Source: CAVVYA01 sp963752345 (GTDB lineage Bacteria; Pseudomonadota; Alphaproteobacteria; SMXQ01). From it: a stretch of DNA of 64,000 bases. The notes under the pieces were generated by a model. The model was not told where the DNA came from. It was given only the letters and a program-made list of their open reading frames with translations, and searched no databases. A program made the position numbers and the translations under genes. How positions within the stretch are numbered: position 1 is the first letter of the stretch; each line of letters begins with the position of its first letter. The stretch is taken from assembly GCA_963752345.1 (NCBI GenBank), contig CAVVYA010000004.1, positions 1 to 64,000 on the forward strand. The letters are read 5' to 3'. Positions 59,373 to 64,000 of the stretch are shown here, piece by piece.

Positions 59373-60236
59373 TCAGATCGCGCCGGACCCCATGGTGCCT
59401 TCTTCGTCATGCATGTAGCGCGCCGTCAGCTCGCGCGTCATGTGGGCGAAGGCGTCATCCACCGAATCGGTGCGGAACACGAGATCGAGATCCTGGCGGC
59501 TGATGGTGCCGTATTTGAGCAGCGCGTTGAGGTCGACCACGTCGCGCCAGTATTCGCTGCCGTAGAGGATGATCGGCATGGCCTTCTTGATCTTGAGCGT
59601 CTGCACCAGGGTAAGGATCTCCATCAGCTCGTCCAAGGTGCCGAAGCCGCCCGGCATGCAGACCATCGCCTTGGCGAGGTAGGCGAACCAGAACTTACGC
59701 ATGAAGAAGTAGTGAAAGTCGAAGTTCATGTCGGGCGTGATATAGGGATTGGGCTTCTGCTCGAATGGAATCTCGATATTGAGGCCGATGCTCTTGCCGC
59801 CGGCCTCGAACGCGCCGCGGTTGGCCGCCTCCATGATGCCGGGCCCGCCACCCGAGCAGACCACGAAGCGGCGGCCCTTCTCGGGCAAGCCCTCTGACCA
59901 CAGAGTCAGCCGGCGCGCGAGTTCGCGCGTGTCTTCGTAATAGCGCGACATGAACAGCCGGCGCTCGGCGCGCTCGATCGCATCTCGATCCACGTCCTTT
60001 GCCGTGGTCACCGCCGCCAGCTCGGCCTCGGCTTCCTCGCGCGAGATGATGCGGGCCGAGCCGAAGAACACGATAGTGTCCTTGACCTGCAGCTGCTGGA
60101 AGCGTTGCGCCGGTTCCATGTATTCGGCGAGGACGCGCAGCACGCGCGCATCCGGATTGTTGAGGAAAACCGGGTTGAGATAGGCTGGACCGCTGCCGAA
60201 GCGGCTGCCGGGCTTGTCTTCGGAATCATCAGCCAT
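59373..60236 (-). CDS. LOG family protein (TIGR00730, nucleotide 5'-monophosphate glycosidase type)
   Basis: 287 residues, the longer bacterial LOG form. The two family motifs are VVCSGGGPGIMEAANRGAFEAGG and MVCMPGGFGTLDELMEILT; the latter is the PGGxGTxxE site that binds the phosphate and holds the catalytic Glu. LOG proteins split the base-ribose bond of nucleoside 5'-monophosphates (or cytokinin precursors). Start ATG 60236 (MADDSEDKPG) is preferred over the upstream MSCVHP. It lies 27 bp upstream of the racemase-like gene. Confidence 0.9.
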   Translation of the reverse strand: MADDSEDKPGSRFGSGPAYLNPVFLNNPDARVLRVLAEYMEPAQRFQQLQVKDTIVFFGSARIISREEAEAELAAVTTAKDVDRDAIERAERRLFMSRYYEDTRELARRLTLWSEGLPEKGRRFVVCSGGGPGIMEAANRGAFEAGGKSIGLNIEIPFEQKPNPYITPDMNFDFHYFFMRKFWFAYLAKAMVCMPGGFGTLDELMEILTLVQTLKIKKAMPIILYGSEYWRDVVDLNALLKYGTISRQDLDLVFRTDSVDDAFAHMTRELTARYMHDEEGTMGSGAI

Positions 60237-60298
60237 GGGGTGAACGCAAGACATAAACGCGACGCAGGATCATCGGGGATTCACCGTTTGCCGATCTC

Positions 60299-61081
60299 TC
60301 ATTGTCTGTAGCTCGGGTCGATGCCATCGAGCATGGTGAGCAGCGAAGCCCAGCCGTCCGGTCGTTCCCTGCTCGGCACCGCGTCGCGTTCGAATTGGCC
60401 CGCGGTGAATTCGACAAGAGAGTCGGGAAGCAGATTGAGGATCTGCCCGGCAGACAGCGCCGCCAACTGAACCTTGCAGCTTTTTTCCAGGGCGTAGATC
60501 GCCTTGAAGGCGGCGACCATGGTCTTGCCGCAGACCAGCAGCCCATGGTTGCGCAGGATCATCGCGTTCTTATCGCCGAGGTCGCGCACCAGGCGCTGGC
60601 GTTCGTCGAGGTCCTGCGCCTTACCTTCGAAATCATGATAGGCGAGGCGGTTGTGAAAGCGCGTCGCCTTCTGCACCAACGGCAGCAATCCGTCGCGCAG
60701 GCACGACACCGCCATGCCCGCGACTGTGTGAGTATGCACGATGCACGCGACGTCGGGCCGCGCGGCGTGGATCGCCGAATGGATGACGAATCCCGCGGGG
60801 TTGATGACATGCTCGGTATCCTGGACGATGTTGCCGTCGAGATCGACCTTGACCAGGTTCGACGCGGTGACCTGGCTGAACAGGATGCCGTAGGGATTGA
60901 CCAGGAAATGCTCATGGCTGCCAGGAACCCGGGCGGAGATATGGGTGGCGAACATGTCGTCCATGCCGTAGCGATCGACCAGCCGGTAGCAGGCCGCGAG
61001 ATCGACACGCGTGCGCCATTCGGCGCCGCCGACTTCGGCGCCGGGCTGCCGTTTCCGCTGGAAAACAGGGCGGGCGCACAT
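60299..61081 (-). CDS. class II aldolase/adducin family protein
   Basis: 260 residues. The zinc-binding fold is visible as ATHISARVPGSHEHFLVNP, the metal His pair in VACIVHTHTVAGMAVSC and the third His in MILRNHGLLVCG. The residue usually acting as acid/base is in the Glu/Asp-rich segment HSAIHAARPD. Family members are fuculose-phosphate-type aldolases, sugar epimerases, methylthioribulose dehydratase and decarboxylases; I cannot choose. It is first in the three-gene minus-strand set with LOG and the racemase-like gene. A TctC-like receptor gene is divergent upstream. Confidence 0.85.
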   Translation of the reverse strand: MCARPVFQRKRQPGAEVGGAEWRTRVDLAACYRLVDRYGMDDMFATHISARVPGSHEHFLVNPYGILFSQVTASNLVKVDLDGNIVQDTEHVINPAGFVIHSAIHAARPDVACIVHTHTVAGMAVSCLRDGLLPLVQKATRFHNRLAYHDFEGKAQDLDERQRLVRDLGDKNAMILRNHGLLVCGKTMVAAFKAIYALEKSCKVQLAALSAGQILNLLPDSLVEFTAGQFERDAVPSRERPDGWASLLTMLDGIDPSYRQ

Positions 61082-61307
61082 GGAACTTCCTGCCTTATCC
61101 GCCGCTTAAGGCCGCGGCTTCGGAGAGTACGCGGGCTAGTCTAGGTCCGGCGCCGACTTGCGTCAAAGCCGAAGGACGCCAAACGACACCACACGCCACT
61201 GCGTCCGCCGCGAACCGCCGCCGATCTGGGTCGCTCGATTGACGCTTGCCCGGCGGGGCTGTACCGTGGAGGCACAAAAAGAATGAATACCGGGCAGGGA
61301 GGAAGCA

Positions 61308-62432
61308 ATGCGGCAATCACCGTGGCGTATTCCGGCGTGGCATTCTTCAGCGTTGCGTTCCCGTTTTTTCGCGTCTCTGGCCATTGCTGCCGCGGCATTT
61401 GGCGCGGCATCGATCATGGCCCATCACGCGGCACGGGCAGCCGATCCCGAACCGAATCCGCTCGATCCGAAGACCGTCGCCATGATCATCGGCTATGCGG
61501 CCGGCGGCGGCGTCGATGCGACGGGACGGCTTATCGCGCAGTTCATGACGAAATACCTGCCGGGCAATCCGGCGATCGTGGTGCGCAATATGCCGGGCGC
61601 CGACGGCCTGGTGGCGCTCAATTTCTTCGTGCGCCAGGTCAAGCCCGACGGGCTGACGCTCACCGCCGGCTCGAGCACCCAGCTCGATCCGATGAACTAC
61701 CGTTCGGCCAACGCGCAATACGATCCGACCAAGTTCAATTTCATCGGCGGCCTGTCGCGCGGCGGCACCTTCCTGATCGCCAGCAGGGCCGGCGCTCAGC
61801 GGCTGACGGATAAATCGGCCCCGCCGGTACCGGTGGGCGCGGTGGACGGCACACGCTCGGGCGAGCAGATGGTGTCGTGGGGTATGGAATTCCTCGACTG
61901 GAACGCCAAGTGGGTCGTCGGTTATCGCGGCGCCGCGGATACCACCGTGGCGCTCGAGCGCGGCGAAGTCGACATCGTCTCGACCTCCAACTCGTTCCTC
62001 ATTCAGCGCCTGATGGACACCGGCAAGTTCCTGTTGATCTCCCAGTCGGGGGTGGTGGTCGACGGCAAGCTGCGCCGGCGCACCGATTTCGCCGACACGC
62101 CCGTGATGTCAGAGCTGATCGGCGATCGTATGAAGGATGGCGGGGCACGCGACGCGTTCTTCTATTGGGAGGCGATCTGCGTCATGGACCCTTGGACCGC
62201 CCTGCCGCCGGACACGCCGGCGCCGATCGTGGCGACCTACCGCCAAGCCTTCGCCAAGATGATGGCCGATCCCGAGTTCCTCGAGAAGGGCAAGCGCATC
62301 AGCGAGGATATCGGCATCATGACCCATGCGGACATCGAAAAACTGGTGCAGACGTCCGCGTCGCGCTTCACGCCCGAGGCGGAGAGCTTCCTGCGCGCCA
62401 TGCAGGGCAAGCAAGGGCTGCGCGCGAAGTAG
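61308..62432 (+). CDS. TctC-like periplasmic receptor
   Basis: 374 residues with an exported N-terminus (FFASLAIAAAAFGAASIMAHHAARA) and a TctC/Bug-type fold: VAMIIGYAAGGGVDATGRLIAQF with the PAVVRNMPGADGL-like element reading NPAIVVRNMPGADGLVALN, and FLLISQSGVVVDGKL toward the second lobe. GGGAGG precedes the ATG at good spacing. It is a divergent member, like the first receptor in this window. No partner permease is adjacent, as is common for this expanded family. Possible ligand relates to the aldolase cluster divergent from it, an inference only. Confidence 0.8.
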   Translation: MRQSPWRIPAWHSSALRSRFFASLAIAAAAFGAASIMAHHAARAADPEPNPLDPKTVAMIIGYAAGGGVDATGRLIAQFMTKYLPGNPAIVVRNMPGADGLVALNFFVRQVKPDGLTLTAGSSTQLDPMNYRSANAQYDPTKFNFIGGLSRGGTFLIASRAGAQRLTDKSAPPVPVGAVDGTRSGEQMVSWGMEFLDWNAKWVVGYRGAADTTVALERGEVDIVSTSNSFLIQRLMDTGKFLLISQSGVVVDGKLRRRTDFADTPVMSELIGDRMKDGGARDAFFYWEAICVMDPWTALPPDTPAPIVATYRQAFAKMMADPEFLEKGKRISEDIGIMTHADIEKLVQTSASRFTPEAESFLRAMQGKQGLRAK

Positions 62433-62592
62433 TGGATTGAAGAAAGTCCCCAGATACGGGTTTTCCTCCGCAGCGAAGACCAGGAAGCGCGCCGCAGGCG
62501 CCTCTGCCGTGCGCCCGCGATGCTGCATTTTGACGCGCTCGGCCGTCGCGAACGGGGTTGCCGCGCGCCTGCGCAACCGCTAAAGCAGGGCC

Positions 62593-63267
62593 ATGACCAG
62601 TTCCCCCAAACCTGTGAAGCCGCCCCCTCCCGCAACGTCTCGCCTGCGCCTGACGGCTCTGGCGGCGCTCGCGCTCGGCATAGTGCTGCTGGCTGCCGGC
62701 GCCGTGTTTTGGCTCCGGCCGCAGGGGCCGACGCCGGTGGCAAACTCGGGCGTCGTCCAGGTCGGCAAAGGCGCCGCTATCGGCGGTCCGTTCGAATTGG
62801 TGGACCACAACGGCCGCGCTGTGACGCAGACGGACTTCGCTGGCAAATTCATGCTGATCTACTTCGGCTTCACCCATTGCCCCGACGTTTGCCCGACCGA
62901 GCTGCAGACCATGGCCAACGCGCTGGACATGCTCGGTCCCGATAGCGAGCGCGTGGCCCCGGTCTTCATCACGGTCGATCCGGAACGCGACACGCCCGAG
63001 CAGCTCAAGGGCTATGTCGCGGCGTTCCACCCGAGGATGGTCGGCTTGAGCGGTTCTCCGGAGCAGATCGCGGCGGTCGCGAAGGCCTATAAGGTCTATT
63101 ACAACAAGGCCCAGAGCCCGTCCGCGAGCGGCGATTATCAAGTCGATCATACGTCCTTCGTCTATCTGATGGGACCCGACGGAAGTCTCCGGAGTTTGTT
63201 CCGCAGCGGGATATCCGATAGAGCCATGGCAACGGAAATCCGCAACCAGCTGCGCCAGTCGAGCTGA
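62593..63267 (+). CDS. SCO1/SenC-type copper chaperone
   Basis: Membrane-anchored periplasmic thioredoxin-fold protein that loads the CuA site of cytochrome c oxidase. 224 residues: one N-terminal membrane segment (LTALAALALGIVLLAAGAVF), metal Cys pair in GFTHCPDVCPTELQ (Cys96, Cys100) and the copper His in YQVDHTSFVYLMGPDG. Length and spacing are normal. PCuAC follows after 10 bp, its usual partner in copper delivery. Confidence 0.93.
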   Translation: MTSSPKPVKPPPPATSRLRLTALAALALGIVLLAAGAVFWLRPQGPTPVANSGVVQVGKGAAIGGPFELVDHNGRAVTQTDFAGKFMLIYFGFTHCPDVCPTELQTMANALDMLGPDSERVAPVFITVDPERDTPEQLKGYVAAFHPRMVGLSGSPEQIAAVAKAYKVYYNKAQSPSASGDYQVDHTSFVYLMGPDGSLRSLFRSGISDRAMATEIRNQLRQSS

Positions 63268-63277
63268 GCAGGAGACC

Positions 63278-63793
63278 ATGATGCGTCCAGGAAGCCGCCT
63301 TATGCTCGTCGCGGCAGCGGTGGCCCTCGTCGTAATCGCCGCAGTCCTGCTGTGGCCGCGCAAGGCCGATGTCGCGTTCCGCAAGGGCGATATCGCGGTC
63401 TCGGCGCCGTGGGCCCGGGCTACCCCCGGCCCGTTACGCATCGGCGTCGCTTATATGACCATCGCCAATCGTGGCAGCGCGCCCGATCGCCTTCTGCGAG
63501 TCGAGACGCCGGTTGCCGAGCGTGCCGAGCTGCACACCACCGTGACGCAGAACGGCGTCATGCAGATGCGGACTGTGGAATCGGTCGCGCTGCCGCCCGG
63601 TCATACGGTGCAGTTCGCCCCGGGCGGCATGCACATCATGCTGATCGATCTGAAGGCCCCGCTCGAGGAAGGCGGCCGCTTCGACATGCGGCTGATCTTC
63701 GAGCGGACCGGCGGCGTGGATATTCAGGTGCCGATCGTTGGCGTCGGCGCCTCGGAGTTCGATAGCGGCATGGCCAGAGAGCATAATCACTAA
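63278..63793 (+). CDS. PCuAC periplasmic copper chaperone
   Basis: 171 residues: an N-terminal membrane segment (LMLVAAAVALVVIAAVLLW), then a PCuAC domain. The copper motif H-x10-M-x21-HxM is exact: His86, Met97, His119 and Met121, in AELHTTVTQNGVMQM and APGGMHIMLIDL. The protein ends in a His-rich tail, REHNH. It delivers Cu(I) to CuA sites with SCO1, encoded just upstream. Confidence 0.93.
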   Translation: MMRPGSRLMLVAAAVALVVIAAVLLWPRKADVAFRKGDIAVSAPWARATPGPLRIGVAYMTIANRGSAPDRLLRVETPVAERAELHTTVTQNGVMQMRTVESVALPPGHTVQFAPGGMHIMLIDLKAPLEEGGRFDMRLIFERTGGVDIQVPIVGVGASEFDSGMAREHNH

Positions 63794-63807
63794 AAGAGGA
63801 TGGGGCC

Positions 63808-64000
63808 GTGAGCGATACCGGAGGTCAGGAGCTCATATTGCGCTGTCCGGCGTGCAAGCAGCCGTTTGCCGTCACGCTGCCGCCTTCGGAGACCAAGAAT
63901 TTGGCTCTCGTATGCAGCGCCTGCCATCACCGGCTCACTACCGATGAAATCCTCGATGCCATGGCATCGAGCCTCAACGACCTGCTCGAACAGACGCGCA
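63808..64000 (+). CDS. zinc-ribbon protein, 5' part
   Basis: GTG 63808 follows AGAGGA; the reading frame is open to the window end. The first 64 residues start SDTGGQELILRCPACKQPF and continue to LALVCSACHHRL, a CxxC-x(~20)-CxxC zinc ribbon, then a helical stretch (TDEILDAMASSLNDLLEQT). Family not recognised from this part. It lies 14 bp after the PCuAC stop and may be cotranscribed. Confidence 0.6.
   Translation, partial: MSDTGGQELILRCPACKQPFAVTLPPSETKNLALVCSACHHRLTTDEILDAMASSLNDLLEQTR

Overview
The window is a GC-rich chromosomal segment from an alphaproteobacterium. The evidence is the gene content and order: a large NAD-glutamate dehydrogenase, a divergent tsaD/hemC locus in which hemC-hemD is followed by a mitofilin (Mic60-like) gene and hemY, an htpX-rsmB-rpe-heparinase-purH series, tripartite tricarboxylate (TctC-type) receptors, and an SdhAF4 (DUF1674) protein. 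A Rhodospirillales- or Rhizobiales-like bacterium fits best; genus cannot be fixed from sequence alone. I see no phage genes, transposases, integrases, CRISPR arrays or rRNA genes.

Layout. 0.2-7.7 kb (+): glutamate dehydrogenase, a UMF1/Atg22-type MFS permease and a two-gene ChrA chromate transporter, closed by a strong bidirectional hairpin. 7.8-12.3 kb (-): tctC, a tctA-tctB fusion and an amidohydrolase, which look like an uptake-plus-catabolism operon. 12.5-23.1 kb (-): htpX, rsmB, rpe and heparinase, then a WbpL/WbpV/WbpM-like set for a D-FucNAc/QuiNAc-type initiating sugar, then purH. 23.2-25.7 kb (+): SdhAF4, a ferric-reductase-like flavocytochrome, a 35-aa membrane peptide and a lipoprotein. 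25.7-29.2 kb (-): acetyl-CoA synthetase, a Rieske protein, an EVE protein and a YciI protein. 29.4-32.3 kb (+): an OpgC acyltransferase translationally coupled to two paralogous exported SGNH proteins. 32.3-35.4 kb (-): gpsA, a DMT permease and tsaD. 35.5-40.4 kb (+): hemC, hemD, mitofilin, hemY. 40.7-41.6 kb: a 2OG-Fe(II) dioxygenase and tRNA-Thr(CGT). 41.9-50.1 kb (+): the complete kdp high-affinity K+ system (a 27-aa peptide, then kdpF-A-B-C-D-E). 50.4-54.8 kb (+): a single-domain response regulator, a Tat-exported S9 peptidase and an orphan EutA. 55.0-61.1 kb: an exported SAM methyltransferase, a degenerate GGDEF/EAL-like protein beside a divergent receiver protein, an Asp/Glu-racemase-fold protein lacking the usual cysteines, a LOG protein and a class II aldolase. 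61.3-64.0 kb (+): a second TctC-like receptor, SCO1, PCuAC and the start of a zinc-ribbon protein.

Sequence quality matters here. Many otherwise intact genes carry one to three single-base frame shifts, mostly read as extra bases. Shifts become very dense from about 41.88 to 53.08 kb (kdp operon and S9 peptidase), often less than 100 bp apart, yet the encoded protein segments remain well conserved. I treat these as consensus errors, not pseudogenes, and give gene limits spanning the shifts.

The parts most worth follow-up are the OpgC-SGNH-SGNH locus with one paralogue missing catalytic residues, the degenerate GGDEF/EAL-receiver pair, the Cys-less racemase-like protein, the exported SAM methyltransferase, the orphan EutA, and the two small membrane peptides.
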